From: Priestia taiwanensis | GTDB taxonomy: Bacteria > Bacillota > Bacilli > Bacillales > Bacillaceae_G | Direction of reading: 5' to 3' | Length of the DNA: 64,000 nt | Assembly (NCBI RefSeq): GCF_014638355.1 | Contig: NZ_BMFK01000001.1 | Coordinates: forward strand, 1,875,160 to 1,939,159 | Shown: positions 1-8,644 of the stretch, in pieces | Numbering within the stretch: position 1 is the first letter of the stretch | Layout: the number at the start of each line of letters is the position of its first letter | Made by a program: the position numbers and the translations under genes | The notes under the pieces: model-generated | Databases searched by the model: none | What the model saw: the letters and a program-made list of their open reading frames with translations, nothing else | What the model was told of the DNA's origin: nothing

Positions 1-1
1 A

Positions 2-778
2 CTATTTATAAGTGACATTGATGGGACAATTCTACATAACGGCACCATTTCTCCTCATGATATCGATGCCTTACATACTGCCGTGAAACAAGGCGTAACA
101 CTATGCTTTGCTTCTGGTCGTCTTGATAACGAAATTACACATCTCTTACAAGAAACAAATGTACCTTTTCACCGTATTAGTCAAAACGGTGCGTTTATTC
201 ATACACATACGAATGAACAGCTACATGCAACAGCATTTGAGCAAGATATTCTTGCTGATTTACTCGAAGCTGTAGAAGGCGATAATTTTGTTGTCTATAT
301 TTCGGATGCGAATACTTATTATATCAAAAAGAAGTGTGATTTGGTACGAGAAATCGAAGAACGTGCGAACTTAACATCAATTGAATTACCTACATTATAC
401 GAAGAAATTGGAAACACAATTCATCCAGTCAAATTCGCCATCGGTGGCGAAACAGAAGACTTATTTACCTTACAAAAGAAAATTTCGGCACAATTTGGCG
501 ATCGTATCAGCGCCTATATTTCTGCACCGCAATGTCTCGACATCGTTCCCGCTAACGTAAGTAAGGGCGGTTCCATCATGATGCTATTAGAAACATTAGG
601 CCTAAAGCCAGAAGAAACGGCTTGCATTGGTGATTCATATAACGACCTTCCGATGTTTAAAGTCATTCCGAACAGCTTCGCAATGGAAAATGCCGATGAT
701 GCTGTGAAGAAACATACAAAATATGTTGTTCCCTCTGTCAAAGATGCGATTGACATTATTTTAGCTACTCGTGTGTAA
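2..778 (+). CDS. Cof-type HAD phosphatase, 5' end outside window
   Basis: A haloacid-dehalogenase phosphatase of the Cof type. Such cytosolic enzymes dephosphorylate small metabolites through an aspartyl-phosphate; the substrate cannot be read from sequence. The frame is open from base 2 and already holds the nucleophile motif DIDGTI within the first seven codons, so only a few N-terminal residues are missing. A lysine (VSKGG) and the Mg-binding motif GDSYNDLPM follow near bases 560 and 640. A GTG at 83 would delete motif I and is not the start. It ends just before the convergent GntR gene. Family assignment is firm, substrate unknown. Confidence 0.88.
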   Translation, partial: LFISDIDGTILHNGTISPHDIDALHTAVKQGVTLCFASGRLDNEITHLLQETNVPFHRISQNGAFIHTHTNEQLHATAFEQDILADLLEAVEGDNFVVYISDANTYYIKKKCDLVREIEERANLTSIELPTLYEEIGNTIHPVKFAIGGETEDLFTLQKKISAQFGDRISAYISAPQCLDIVPANVSKGGSIMMLLETLGLKPEETACIGDSYNDLPMFKVIPNSFAMENADDAVKKHTKYVVPSVKDAIDIILATRV

Positions 779-848
779 CGGGTAGCTTTTTCTTTGCTAA
801 ATTTGAACACTTTCGTACAATTTTCAGCTGCTATCACGCTACTCAATA

Positions 849-882
849 AAAAAACACTAATCCTTACATCGGACTAGTGTTG
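849..882 (-). terminator. Terminator of the GntR gene
   Basis: On the minus strand AACACTAGTCC pairs with GGATTAGTGTT around a 7-nt loop and is followed by a run of seven T. The hairpin overlaps the last codons and stop of the GntR gene. Confidence 0.75.
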
Positions 883-1610
883 TCTGTACGTTCAATATTT
901 GTGATGAATTTGTAACGATCTGCGCGGTACACACATTTTACAAGTTCTAGTGGTTGATTCTCTGTTAAATAAGAGCACTGCTCAACGATAAGAACTGGAT
1001 CGCCGCTCTCTACCTCTAACCACTTTTCCTCTACTTCTGTTGCTAGTGCCGCTTCAATCGTTTGCGTTGCGCGTCCTAATGTTAGTCCTAGCTCTTTCTC
1101 TACATAGTTGTATAGAGAGCGATGCACAACACTTTCTGTTAAGTGCGGCATTAACGTTACTGGAATATACGCCCATTCTAGCGCGATTGGCTCTCCATTC
1201 GCTAGACGACTACGGTGAATACGATACACCGGTGTCCCCTCTTCAATTGCTAATGCATCGGCTACACTCTTTTTCGATTCCACAACCTCAAACGAGATAA
1301 GAATGCTCGTTGGCGTTAAGCCACGCGCTTCCATATCTTCTGTGAAACTCGTTAAGCCTTGAAGACGTTGTTCTACTTTCGGCTGTTGAACGAATGTACC
1401 AATCCCTCTTTTTCTGTATAAGTAAGACTCTTTTACTAAATTATTAATCGCTTGACGGATTGTCATCCGACTAACGTTGAATTGTTCGCATAACTCATGT
1501 TCTGATGGGATTTTGTCCCCAGGTCTAAGCTCCCCAGATTTTATCTTTTCTTTTAATGATTCTTGAATTTGATAATAAATCGGAAGCGGAGATTCTTTAT
1601 CGATTACCAT
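864..1610 (-). CDS. nagR: NagR/YvoA-like GntR repressor of amino-sugar genes
   Basis: A 248-residue GntR-family regulator of the HutC/DasR subfamily. Residues 1-75 form the winged helix (PIYYQIQESL, PSEHEL, VSRMTIRQAI, GIGTFV). Residues 85-240 are the UTRA ligand domain, with the LQGLTSFTEDM segment typical of B. subtilis NagR (YvoA), which binds GlcN-6-P or GlcNAc-6-P. It probably represses nagAB, the mupG-kinase operon and the GH4 gene, all of which carry similar operators. No such operator is seen in front of this gene. A near-cre sequence, TGTAAGCGTAACCA (1689-1702), differs from consensus at one position. Unlike in many bacilli the regulator is not joined to nagAB; two lipoprotein genes lie between. 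Confidence 0.85.
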   Translation of the reverse strand: MVIDKESPLPIYYQIQESLKEKIKSGELRPGDKIPSEHELCEQFNVSRMTIRQAINNLVKESYLYRKRGIGTFVQQPKVEQRLQGLTSFTEDMEARGLTPTSILISFEVVESKKSVADALAIEEGTPVYRIHRSRLANGEPIALEWAYIPVTLMPHLTESVVHRSLYNYVEKELGLTLGRATQTIEAALATEVEEKWLEVESGDPVLIVEQCSYLTENQPLELVKCVYRADRYKFITNIERTDNTSPM

Positions 1611-1840
1611 GTTAGTGCTACATAATCACGTATGATTTGTAGCAGTCCTCCCTTCATTTGCTAACTTTCATTCCCCTAGTATTTATAATGTAAGCGTAAC
1701 CATCTATTGTAATCATATTTACTATTGTAGTACGAAATAAAATAATAGCAAGCAAAATGATATCTTTCTTCTTTATTCATTATATTTTAGTTTTGTCAAA
1801 ATACAAGCATAAATCATATTACCTTCTAAAATATTTGCAA

Positions 1841-1890
1841 AATTATGTGTACTGTTTCACATAATTACTGTACAATTAATATTGTATAAT
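1841..1890 (+). promoter_or_regulatory. Fnr-like inverted repeat and -10 box
   Basis: AATTATGTG-N8-CACATAATT is a perfect 9-bp inverted repeat (1841-1866). Its core TGTGTACTGTTTCACA differs by one base from the Bacillus Fnr half-site pattern TGTGA-N6-TCACA. A consensus TATAAT lies at 1885-1890 with no good -35 box. The repeat is centred about 43 bp before the expected start of transcription, close to the usual place of an activator site. Fnr control is an inference. Confidence 0.5.
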
Positions 1891-1912
1891 TTGGAAAAAT
1901 GAGGGGGTTTGT

Positions 1913-2560
1913 ATGAAAAAGAACATTATCTTCTTCACAAGCATACTAAGTGTCGGATTCCTTCTAAGCGCTTGTGAAGATGGCACATCAAGCGAAACAA
2001 ATACCAAGACAGAAGAATTAGCAACTGCCGAAAACAAGATCAAAGAATTAGAACAGAAAATCAACGAAATAGAAAACACACAAGGAAATGAATCCCTACT
2101 AGCAGACATCAACAAAATTCATGAAGAAGAAATCTCTATGTACACCACGCTTGCAAAAGAAATGGTTAAAAATCTAAACAAAGAGGAGATGGAAGAACTC
2201 GGAAAGTTATCGTGGCACTATCAACTCACTGCCAATAAAGAACCAACTCCAAAGAACGGGGTGATAGAAGTAGACGCTGATAATATCGAGATAGAGCTAA
2301 CTTCTAGACAATTAAACGAACCAGTCTTCCCACTAGACATCCATAATAAAGGAACTATTAGCGACGGCTTTGAAAAGCACATCACCAACGTCGAACCGAA
2401 ACCAAGCGAAACAAGCGGACGCGATGGTACTGTTGTTTCGTCTATTTATCATGTATTTTCAGATATGGAATCTGGAAATACAATTACCGTCACGATTACC
2501 GACGAATTGAAACAGCGATTAGAACTCGAGACGACAACAATTACGATTAAACGAAAATAA
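1913..2560 (+). CDS. Coiled-coil lipoprotein (first of tandem pair)
   Basis: A 215-residue predicted lipoprotein of unknown function. A short signal peptide ends in the lipobox LLSAC, so Cys20 should be lipidated and the protein held on the outer face of the membrane. Residues about 30-70 are a charged coiled coil (ENKIKELEQKINEIE). The C-terminal half is a compact domain with an N-terminal WHYQLT stretch, the phrase NVEPKPSETSGRDGTVV and the ending TITDELKQRL. The start is fixed by GAGGGGG upstream. The next gene encodes a clear paralogue 19 bp downstream, so the two form an operon made by duplication. The Fnr-like promoter element suggests control by oxygen. I do not recognise the family. 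Confidence 0.8.
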   Translation: MKKNIIFFTSILSVGFLLSACEDGTSSETNTKTEELATAENKIKELEQKINEIENTQGNESLLADINKIHEEEISMYTTLAKEMVKNLNKEEMEELGKLSWHYQLTANKEPTPKNGVIEVDADNIEIELTSRQLNEPVFPLDIHNKGTISDGFEKHITNVEPKPSETSGRDGTVVSSIYHVFSDMESGNTITVTITDELKQRLELETTTITIKRK

Positions 2561-2579
2561 ACAAAAAGAGGACAGATTA

Positions 2580-3179
2580 ATGAAGAAACTTTTACTACTA
2601 TCTACAGCAATACTCCTAACTTCTCTTCTCTTCGGATGTAGCAATGAAAAAGCTTCAGGAAGTGAAACGAAAGAGCTAGAAAAGCAGCTCGAAGAATTAA
2701 AAATGGAAAATGAGGCACTTCAAACTTCCAAAGAGTTTGAAGAAAAAGGAAGCGTAATCTACACAAAAGCAATCGAAAAGATAGCTACAAAATTATCGCC
2801 TACAGATCAAAAAGAATTAAAAGCCTTATTGTGGAGTTATACATTCTCTGTGAACGGACAACTAATTCCAAAAGAAGGTACAATTGAAATCAATGATAAC
2901 AAAGTTGAAGTAGTGTTAAGTCAACGAGATTTAACAGTTGGGATCCTACCATATGATTCTACTTATAGCGGAGCCGTTAGTGGTGAATACTTCGAACACA
3001 TTACAGCAATTAATCCGAAACCAAGTAATACCGATATGTCTGCCGGAACAGTTGTCGTAGGATCCCATTATATTTTCGATAACGTAGAGAATGGACAAAC
3101 TATTACACTCACTATCACCGACGAACTGAAACAACGAGTAGGACTTGATACAAATACAATTAAAATTAAACGAAAATAA
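2580..3179 (+). CDS. Coiled-coil lipoprotein (second of tandem pair)
   Basis: A 199-residue predicted lipoprotein, paralogue of the gene just upstream. The signal peptide ends in LLFGC. A shorter coiled coil follows (ELEKQLEELKMENEAL), then the same C-terminal domain: WSYTFSVNG, INPKPSNTDMSAGTVV and the ending TITDELKQRVGL with a final KIKRK shared by both copies. The ribosome site AAAGAGG lies 8 bp before the ATG. Duplicates kept side by side with divergent coiled coils may form a hetero-oligomer, but nothing in the sequence proves this. Function unknown. Confidence 0.8.
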   Translation: MKKLLLLSTAILLTSLLFGCSNEKASGSETKELEKQLEELKMENEALQTSKEFEEKGSVIYTKAIEKIATKLSPTDQKELKALLWSYTFSVNGQLIPKEGTIEINDNKVEVVLSQRDLTVGILPYDSTYSGAVSGEYFEHITAINPKPSNTDMSAGTVVVGSHYIFDNVENGQTITLTITDELKQRVGLDTNTIKIKRK

Positions 3180-3197
3180 AGTCTCCACGCTGCTAAT

Positions 3198-3335
3198 ATG
3201 AATATTCAAGATCTAACGAAGCTAACTTTTTATGTCGTTGAAAATATGGAAGCTAACAAAAGACAAGCAATAATAAATGATTTTCTTCAAGATTACTCCC
3301 CTTATCCACAAAATCGAAATCAATACTTGAAATAG
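3198..3335 (+). CDS. Possible 45-residue ORF after the lipoprotein pair
   Basis: An ATG-started frame of 45 codons reads MNIQDLTKLTFYVVENMEAN and continues to a stop inside the following terminator. It has plausible codon use and a soluble, mixed composition, but no clear ribosome binding site (CACGCTGCTA precedes it). It may be a translated short gene coupled to the lipoprotein operon or the end of a decayed gene. Weak call. Confidence 0.3.
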   Translation: MNIQDLTKLTFYVVENMEANKRQAIINDFLQDYSPYPQNRNQYLK

Positions 3336-3363
3336 ACCTCACCTAACTAGGCGAGGTCTATTT
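3333..3363. terminator. Bidirectional terminator
   Basis: TAGACCTC (3333-3340) pairs with GAGGTCTA (3353-3360), with TTT after it on the plus strand and AAATAG before it. It separates the lipoprotein operon from the convergent small membrane gene. Confidence 0.7.
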
Positions 3364-3364
3364 C

Positions 3365-3550
3365 TTATGCTTCTTGTGTGCGACGTTTTTTCACATACAT
3401 ATACGCTTCAACTAAAAATAAGGTTGATATGACAATAGCAAATATATAATTATAATACGCCGCTGTGCCCTCTATAATTTTTTCTACATCATCAGCTAAT
3501 GCAATAAGGCAAAGTACATATAGTATAACGCTTCCCCATTTTACTTTCAT
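3365..3550 (-). CDS. Small two-TM membrane protein
   Basis: A 61-residue hydrophobic protein, MKVKWGSVILYVLCLIAL at the N-terminus, with two transmembrane helices and a basic tail (YVKKRRTQEA). A longer in-frame start exists 36 codons upstream, but AAGGTGG lies 8 bp before this ATG and decides the start. No family recognised; likely an inner-membrane protein of unknown role. Confidence 0.6.
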   Translation of the reverse strand: MKVKWGSVILYVLCLIALADDVEKIIEGTAAYYNYIFAIVISTLFLVEAYMYVKKRRTQEA

Positions 3551-3716
3551 TGACGCCACCACCTTTGCTGCCAATATTATACTGAAAATACATTTTAACA
3601 GTTGTACATCTATTTTCCAATCGAAATCTCTTATACACGAAATATACATCGAATACATTCCGCCAAATGACTAATCGATTTATCTTTCATATATATGGGA
3701 AGCTTCAACACCTAAA

Positions 3717-3752
3717 AATAAAAAAACGCAAGGATCTAACATCCTTGCGTTT
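3717..3752 (-). terminator. Terminator of nagAB
   Basis: Perfect 11-bp stem AACGCAAGGAT / ATCCTTGCGTT with a 5-nt loop, followed on the minus strand by a T run. Confidence 0.85.
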
Positions 3753-3761
3753 CTCGATATA

Positions 3762-4496
3762 TTAAACTGCTTGTGCTTCTTTTTTGTCTTGGCAAAGTGA
3801 TAATGCAGCTTCGTCAGCGATTACCGTTACATTTGCATGGTGTTGAAGAGCTGTTGCTGGGCAAGCTTCTGTTACGTTTCCTTCTAACATTTGCTTAATT
3901 GCTTCTGCTTTCTTCTCACCAGATGCGATTAATAAGATCTCTTTCGCTTTCATGATTGAGCCAATTCCCATTGTAATTGCGCTTGTTGGTACATCTTCTT
4001 TCTTCTCGAAGTAACGGCTATTGGCATTGATTGTTGATTCTGTTAAGCCAGTTACTTGTGTTGGAGAATCGAATGATGTGCCTGGCTCGTTGAATGCGAT
4101 ATGACCGTTCTCACCGATACCTAGTAACTGTAAGTCAACTGGGTTTGCTGCGATGATTGCTTCGTAGTCACCACATGCTTTTTGTAAATCAGCTGCTATA
4201 CCGTCTGGTACGTAAGTCGCTTTGAATGGTAAGTGATTAAATAATTGATCATTCATGAAATAGCGGTAGCTTTGATCATGAGTTGGTTCTAAACCAATGT
4301 ACTCGTCTAAGTTAATTGTTGTTACATGGCTTGTAGCTGGCTTGTTTTCACGCATTAATGCGTAGATACCAAGTGGTGATCCACCAGTTGCTAATCCTAA
4401 TGTAACCTCGTTTTTTGATTCCATTACAGAAACGATTTTCTCATATGCTTTTTGCGCTAATTCCTCTGCGTTCTTCACTGCGATAACTTTAATCAT
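3762..4496 (-). CDS. nagB: Glucosamine-6-phosphate deaminase
   Basis: Converts glucosamine-6-phosphate to fructose-6-phosphate and ammonia in the cytosol, the last step of amino-sugar catabolism. At 244 residues it has the compact Gram-positive length. Visible motifs are the phosphate-binding [11 protein letters not shown], the catalytic region NLDEYIGL, and [14 protein letters not shown] with the active-site His and Glu. The ATG at 4496 overlaps the nagA stop by one base (TAATG), with GGAAAGGAATG upstream inside nagA; a longer in-frame start 9 codons earlier lies within nagA and is unlikely. Translated from the nagA promoter, so controlled by NagR. Confidence 0.93.
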   Translation of the reverse strand: MIKVIAVKNAEELAQKAYEKIVSVMESKNEVTLGLATGGSPLGIYALMRENKPATSHVTTINLDEYIGLEPTHDQSYRYFMNDQLFNHLPFKATYVPDGIAADLQKACGDYEAIIAANPVDLQLLGIGENGHIAFNEPGTSFDSPTQVTGLTESTINANSRYFEKKEDVPTSAITMGIGSIMKAKEILLIASGEKKAEAIKQMLEGNVTEACPATALQHHANVTVIADEAALSLCQDKKEAQAV

Positions 4497-5626
4497 TATG
4501 CATTCATTCCTTTCCCTAGACATATTGTATTATGCACGTATAGCTCTTCTGTCATTAATACGAAATCTGCGTCTTTACCTACTGTTAATGTTCCTTTATT
4601 GTCAAAACCAAAATGCTTCGCTTGGTTAACTGATGTCATTAATACTGCCTCTTCAATCGTACATCCTGTGAATTCAATCACATTACGGAACGCTGCGTCC
4701 ATTGTTAACACACTTCCTGCAAGTGTTCCGTCTGCTAATGTTGCTTTTCCGTCTTTGACAAATACTGGCTGACCACCTAATTCGTACTCGCCCTCTTCTA
4801 GACCTTTCGCACGCATTGCATCTGTAATAACAAGGATGTCTTCTGCACCCTTCATTTTATATGCTAATTTCACCATTTCTGGGCATACGTGAATGCCATC
4901 TGTGATGATTTCTACTTTCACACCAGGCGTTAATAACACATATCCAACAACACCAGGTTCACGGTGATGTAACCCACGCATTTGGTTAAATAAGTGCGTA
5001 CCATGCTTAATGTTTCGTCCTACTAAGTCTTTGTAGTATGCACCTGTATGACCACATGTACCAATTACACCTGTTTCTTCAAAATGCGCTTCTAATTCTC
5101 TTGCGCCTTCTGTTTCTGGTGCATATGTTACTAATTTAATTAAATTACCTGAAGCTTCTTGCCATTTCTTAAATAGTGCTACATCTGGATTAATTACGTA
5201 CTCTCCTGGTTGTGCACCTTTCCAATCGTAGTTCACGAATGGTCCTTCTAAGTGAATAGCTTCAAAGTGTGCACCTTTTTCTTTCGCTTCCTTACACGCT
5301 TCTAATGCTTTCGTAATATTTTCAATAGATTGTGTCATCGTCGTTGGGAAGAACGTTGTGACACCTTCTTTCATTAAATCGTTACTAAATTTCACTAATG
5401 CATCGCTGTCGGCATCCATTGCATCGAAGTGATAGCCGCCATGAAGATGACAATCAATCATTCCTGGGATAACAAGCTTTCCTTGACCATCTGTTACAAT
5501 ATCCGTCTTTTCTTGTACAAATTGCTCCATGTTGCCGATCGTTTGGATTTGCTCGTTGTAACGGATAAACCCGTTTTCGATTACGCCTTCACCCGTATAG
5601 ATTTTGACGTTTGTAAGTACTTGCAT
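4496..5626 (-). CDS. nagA: N-acetylglucosamine-6-phosphate deacetylase
   Basis: Removes acetate from GlcNAc-6-phosphate to give GlcN-6-phosphate for NagB. A 376-residue amidohydrolase-fold enzyme: [14 protein letters not shown] near residue 57 holds the HxH metal site, LEGPFVN the metal Glu, [10 protein letters not shown] and [15 protein letters not shown] further metal/substrate histidines, and [10 protein letters not shown] the catalytic Asp. Length is normal for Bacillus NagA (about 390). First gene of nagAB, with a NagR-type operator over its promoter at 5665-5697. Confidence 0.94.
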   Translation of the reverse strand: MQVLTNVKIYTGEGVIENGFIRYNEQIQTIGNMEQFVQEKTDIVTDGQGKLVIPGMIDCHLHGGYHFDAMDADSDALVKFSNDLMKEGVTTFFPTTMTQSIENITKALEACKEAKEKGAHFEAIHLEGPFVNYDWKGAQPGEYVINPDVALFKKWQEASGNLIKLVTYAPETEGARELEAHFEETGVIGTCGHTGAYYKDLVGRNIKHGTHLFNQMRGLHHREPGVVGYVLLTPGVKVEIITDGIHVCPEMVKLAYKMKGAEDILVITDAMRAKGLEEGEYELGGQPVFVKDGKATLADGTLAGSVLTMDAAFRNVIEFTGCTIEEAVLMTSVNQAKHFGFDNKGTLTVGKDADFVLMTEELYVHNTICLGKGMNA

Positions 5627-5664
5627 GGTTTAACCACCTTTATATTTTCTTCTATACTACTACT

Positions 5665-5697
5665 ATATTAAAATACGCAAACATAGATGTCTATACA
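5665..5697 (-). promoter_or_regulatory. nagAB promoter with NagR-type operator
   Basis: On the minus strand TAGACA (5688-5693) and TAATAT (5665-5670) are spaced by exactly 17 bp. The -35 box lies inside the imperfect palindrome TGTCTATACA (5688-5697). The same design occurs at 7895-7929 and 8557-8588, which supports a shared repressor, most likely NagR. Confidence 0.72.
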
Positions 5698-5751
5698 TTT
5701 TAACATTTTGTGAAAAATTCATTTCTTTCTTCCCACTCTTATCCAAAAGAA

Positions 5752-5790
5752 GGGAAGATAAAGAGTATATGACTACCCTTTATCTTCCCT
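5752..5790 (-). terminator. Terminator of mupG-kinase operon
   Basis: GGGAAGATAAAG pairs with CTTTATCTTCCC across an 11-14-nt loop, with a short T-rich tail (CTTCTTTT) on the minus strand. Confidence 0.7.
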
Positions 5791-5803
5791 ATAGTTATAT
5801 GAA

Positions 5804-6703
5804 TTAATTCATGATTTTTTCTTTTCCTAAGTAATATGCACCCTTTGTTGACGATACATCTTCTGATACAAATGTTGCATCGTTAAATGCTTCCTTCACA
5901 CTCGTCATAAATGGCTCATTCACAAACGATACGTTCGTTAGAATTCCACCACGCAAACCAATTTTCACGTTCGTTGTTACCCCTAACTTACGTGCAGCTT
6001 GAATAGTTGTATGCGCCAAGTCTTCTCCTGCTTGCGTTAAAACACGAATAGCTATCTCATTGCCAAGCTTCGCTTCCTCTACAACAATTGGTACGAATTT
6101 TGCAATTGATGCTTTTGGCTCGTTATAGATGAAGCCAATAATATCGCCGACTTTGCTTACACCAAGCTCATCTAATATTTTCTTGCTTAATGAGCTTACT
6201 GGTTTGCCTTCGTCCTCATCTGCGATCATTGCTTTAAATGCAGCGACACTAATCCAGTAGCCACTTCCTTCATCACCAAGTAAGTGACCCCAACCACCAG
6301 CTGTTGCTGCAACACCATCTTTCATTGCAAGAGCAATAGAACCTGTTCCTGCAATTGTTAAGACACCGTTGTCTCCTTGTAGCAATGCTGCATGAGCGAT
6401 AAATGCATCATTCATCGACTCTACATACACACCGTACTTGGCGCTTAACGTTTCATCAACTATTTGACGCAAGTTCCCACTCTCAATACCAGCTACGCCT
6501 AAATAAATACCCGCACAATCTGCCATCGAAAGGCCTTCCGTACACGTATCAATCGCTTTCGTTAAATTGCTCATCGCCTCATCGAAATGCACTAATAAGT
6601 TCCCGAATCCTGTAATCGCTTGTTTTACAACGTTCCCTTGCTCATCGTATACAACCGCTTCTGTCTTCGTGCCACCAGCGTCGACGCCAATAATAAATTT
6701 CAT
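5804..6703 (-). CDS. BadF/BadG-family amino-sugar kinase (MurK/NagK-like)
   Basis: A 299-residue ASKHA-fold kinase of the BadF/BadG/BcrA/BcrD family. N-terminal GVDAGGTKTEAVVYD is the phosphate-1 motif, TIAGTGSIAL the phosphate-2 region, and GGWGHLLGDEGSGYWI the family signature. Relatives phosphorylate GlcNAc and/or MurNAc (for example Clostridium MurK). It follows the MupG-like gene by 12 bp, so it probably phosphorylates the free sugar released from muropeptides. GlcNAc versus MurNAc specificity cannot be told from sequence. Expressed from the operator-bearing promoter at 7895-7929. Confidence 0.82.
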   Translation of the reverse strand: MKFIIGVDAGGTKTEAVVYDEQGNVVKQAITGFGNLLVHFDEAMSNLTKAIDTCTEGLSMADCAGIYLGVAGIESGNLRQIVDETLSAKYGVYVESMNDAFIAHAALLQGDNGVLTIAGTGSIALAMKDGVAATAGGWGHLLGDEGSGYWISVAAFKAMIADEDEGKPVSSLSKKILDELGVSKVGDIIGFIYNEPKASIAKFVPIVVEEAKLGNEIAIRVLTQAGEDLAHTTIQAARKLGVTTNVKIGLRGGILTNVSFVNEPFMTSVKEAFNDATFVSEDVSSTKGAYYLGKEKIMN

Positions 6704-6715
6704 CTACGTTCCTCC

Positions 6716-7807
6716 TTACTTTTTCGCTAAGAAAGCAAATTTATCCCACGCTTCTACGTAATCTAATAACATGATTTCTTCTTCAACAATGTGTCCCACT
6801 ACGTTCGTACGTCCTGAGTTCGGCATATCTTTTAGGGCAATTTGTAATTCCCCTTTGTAACGTCCATATAGGTCGTTGTCGATAATAATATCCCCGCGCT
6901 TAATATCACGTGTTGTATGTGCTGGGAATGCTTCGTTCTTATATTTCACACGGCTTTGTGTCGAGCGAATCATGTATTCAGATACATCACCACGGTTGAA
7001 GTGGAACTCATCTAATACGATTTTCTTCTCTAACTCTGACGCGTCTGCTGAGAATTCCACGCTAAATGTCATTAATTCTGGATTTAACTTGCTAAGTGCT
7101 GCTAATTCTTCTTCTGTCGCATAGGCATTCGCAATGATTACATCATCAATCATGCCTGTCGCAAATAAATGCTTCGCTTGTACGTCAATTGGCAATGTAC
7201 GATGTTGTTCTAATGTACATAATCCTTCTGATACTGGCCATGGACCGAATGTTCCTTCTGCTTGTGAGCCAACGAATGCCGCTGTACGAATACCGTATTC
7301 TTTTACTTGTTTGTTCGCTTTCATGAAATGATCATATGATAATCCTGTGTAGCGATGTGGATAGAAGTTATGGCAACCAATTAAGTTGCTCGTATTTGGA
7401 CGGAAGCTATGAATGTTGTCTAAATATTTCGTTCCGTTACTAATATTAATTTCGATTTTTAAATTGTATGGATTACACGTCATGATTGATTCTTCAAGTC
7501 CTGAGAATCCTTCATCAAGGCGAATTCCATATGCCCCTAATTCGTGGAAGAATGATAAATCATCGTACTTAATGTTCAGTTCACGAAGCACACTTGGTGC
7601 TACGTCCGCGATTACTTGCATGTTGTATGTATTGGCATGTGCAATAATTTCTTTGAACTCTTCTACCACTTTCTCGCGGTCACCATCAACAGATAATAAG
7701 CATGTGAAAATACGGCTAAATCCGTACTTCCCAGCAAGTGTAATATACTCTTTATCTTTTTCCATTGTTGAATTTTCTGGATACAGTGAAATACCTAAAC
7801 GACGCAT
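6716..7807 (-). CDS. mupG: MupG-like (DUF871) 6-phospho-N-acetylmuramidase
   Basis: A 363-residue protein with the DUF871 hallmarks: N-terminal RRLGISLYPE, FTCLLSVDG, DEGFSGLEE, the mid-domain CHNFYPHRYTGLSYDHF, and a C-terminal domain with RGDIIIDNDLYGRYKGELQ. The S. aureus member MupG splits MurNAc-6P-GlcNAc during peptidoglycan recycling. The TIM barrel occupies about residues 1-240 and a small beta domain the rest. Cotranscribed with the amino-sugar kinase and flanked by nagAB and a GH4 enzyme, which fits wall-sugar salvage. No MurQ etherase or PTS gene is in this window, so the pathway must be completed elsewhere. Confidence 0.8.
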   Translation of the reverse strand: MRRLGISLYPENSTMEKDKEYITLAGKYGFSRIFTCLLSVDGDREKVVEEFKEIIAHANTYNMQVIADVAPSVLRELNIKYDDLSFFHELGAYGIRLDEGFSGLEESIMTCNPYNLKIEINISNGTKYLDNIHSFRPNTSNLIGCHNFYPHRYTGLSYDHFMKANKQVKEYGIRTAAFVGSQAEGTFGPWPVSEGLCTLEQHRTLPIDVQAKHLFATGMIDDVIIANAYATEEELAALSKLNPELMTFSVEFSADASELEKKIVLDEFHFNRGDVSEYMIRSTQSRVKYKNEAFPAHTTRDIKRGDIIIDNDLYGRYKGELQIALKDMPNSGRTNVVGHIVEEEIMLLDYVEAWDKFAFLAKK

Positions 7808-7865
7808 GTAAATCTCTCCCTTTTATATAAAAATTGCAAACTACGATAATCAGAATATGTGGAAT

Positions 7866-7929
7866 AGCGCGTTTTTAAAACGCTTCCAACACCAATACTA
7901 CACTAACGTATTGTAGTTGTCTATACAAT
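7866..7929 (-). promoter_or_regulatory. mupG promoter with NagR-type operator and cre-like site
   Basis: Operator TTGTCTATACAA (7917-7928) contains the minus-strand -35 TAGACA (7918-7923). The -10 TAGTAT (7895-7900) is 17 bp away. Just downstream TGGAAGCGTTTTAA, inside the GCGTTTTAAAAACGC inverted repeat (7868-7885), resembles a CcpA cre site with two mismatches. Confidence 0.68.
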
Positions 7930-8026
7930 CTTACTCCTCTTTTTGACAAGTCTGTGCAATATTTTCATTGTTGTGGGTATACTAACAACCGACCATATAT
8001 CGTACACATAAAGGAGAAGATATGCG

Positions 8027-8455
8027 ATGAAAAAACTGATTAGCTGTTTCCTTTTAGCTTGCATGTTAACTACGGCCGTTCAGCCTATCTATGCAACTGA
8101 AACCGAACAAAGGGAATTAACACCAGACGATGAATTAAAGCTACTCCTTAGCGCGACAGCTTGGACGGATTTAATTTATTACTACATGGCATCAACTTTT
8201 TACAGTAAACTTGATAAAAAAGAACAAGAAATAGTCGGAAAGAAAGCGCTATGTGATGCACAATTAATTAACATTCCAACCGCAAACAAAAATGTTCGCG
8301 ACTTACTATACGAAATTTACAACTACAAATTAAATGCGTATAAACCACTCATCTATGCGGAAGCAAAGAAATACAACATTCCAACAGAAAACAAATCGCT
8401 TCAATACGTTGCACAGAAAGTTATTCAAGCTCGATTAGAACAAGGATGCCCGTAA
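8027..8455 (+). CDS. Secreted protein of unknown function
   Basis: A 142-residue exported protein: KK-started signal peptide of about 24 residues with a likely cleavage after IYA, then a mostly alpha-helical mature part (LLLSATAWTDLIYYYM, VRDLLYEIYNYKL). Cysteines are at mature positions near 76 and the penultimate residue, so a disulfide is possible. AAAGGAG lies 10 bp before the ATG. It stands alone between two NagR-type promoters and has its own terminator. I do not recognise the family. Confidence 0.7.
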   Translation: MKKLISCFLLACMLTTAVQPIYATETEQRELTPDDELKLLLSATAWTDLIYYYMASTFYSKLDKKEQEIVGKKALCDAQLINIPTANKNVRDLLYEIYNYKLNAYKPLIYAEAKKYNIPTENKSLQYVAQKVIQARLEQGCP

Positions 8456-8502
8456 GGCGAGGCTTTTAGCTGATACATTCATTTTAAAATGGTTATTTTT
8501 TC

Positions 8503-8536
8503 GAAGTCACTCTTGATAGAGTGACTTCTCTTTTTT
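8503..8536 (+). terminator. Terminator
   Basis: Perfect 10-bp stem GAAGTCACTC / GAGTGACTTC, 6-nt loop, then TCTTTTTT. Ends the secreted-protein gene. Confidence 0.88.
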
Positions 8537-8556
8537 CATAAAGCGCATACATATTA

Positions 8557-8607
8557 GTATAGACAATTAGACATTCATTTCTTATAATGGAAATGTAAGC
8601 GATGACA
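8557..8607 (+). promoter_or_regulatory. GH4 gene promoter with NagR-type operator and cre
   Basis: -35 TAGACA (8560-8565) and -10 TATAAT (8583-8588) with 17 bp between. The operator-like GTATAGACAA (8557-8566) covers the -35. Downstream TGTAAGCGATGACA (8594-8607) matches the cre consensus TGWNANCGNTNNCA at every fixed position, placed as a repression roadblock for CcpA. Confidence 0.75.
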
Positions 8608-8644
8608 TAACATTGCTCACAATCGTACATAGGGGGTACACACA

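Noticed and set aside
1689-1702. cre site before nagR (TGTAAGCGTAACCA)
   Set aside because: The conserved T at position 10 is A and no promoter could be placed with it; kept only as a remark.
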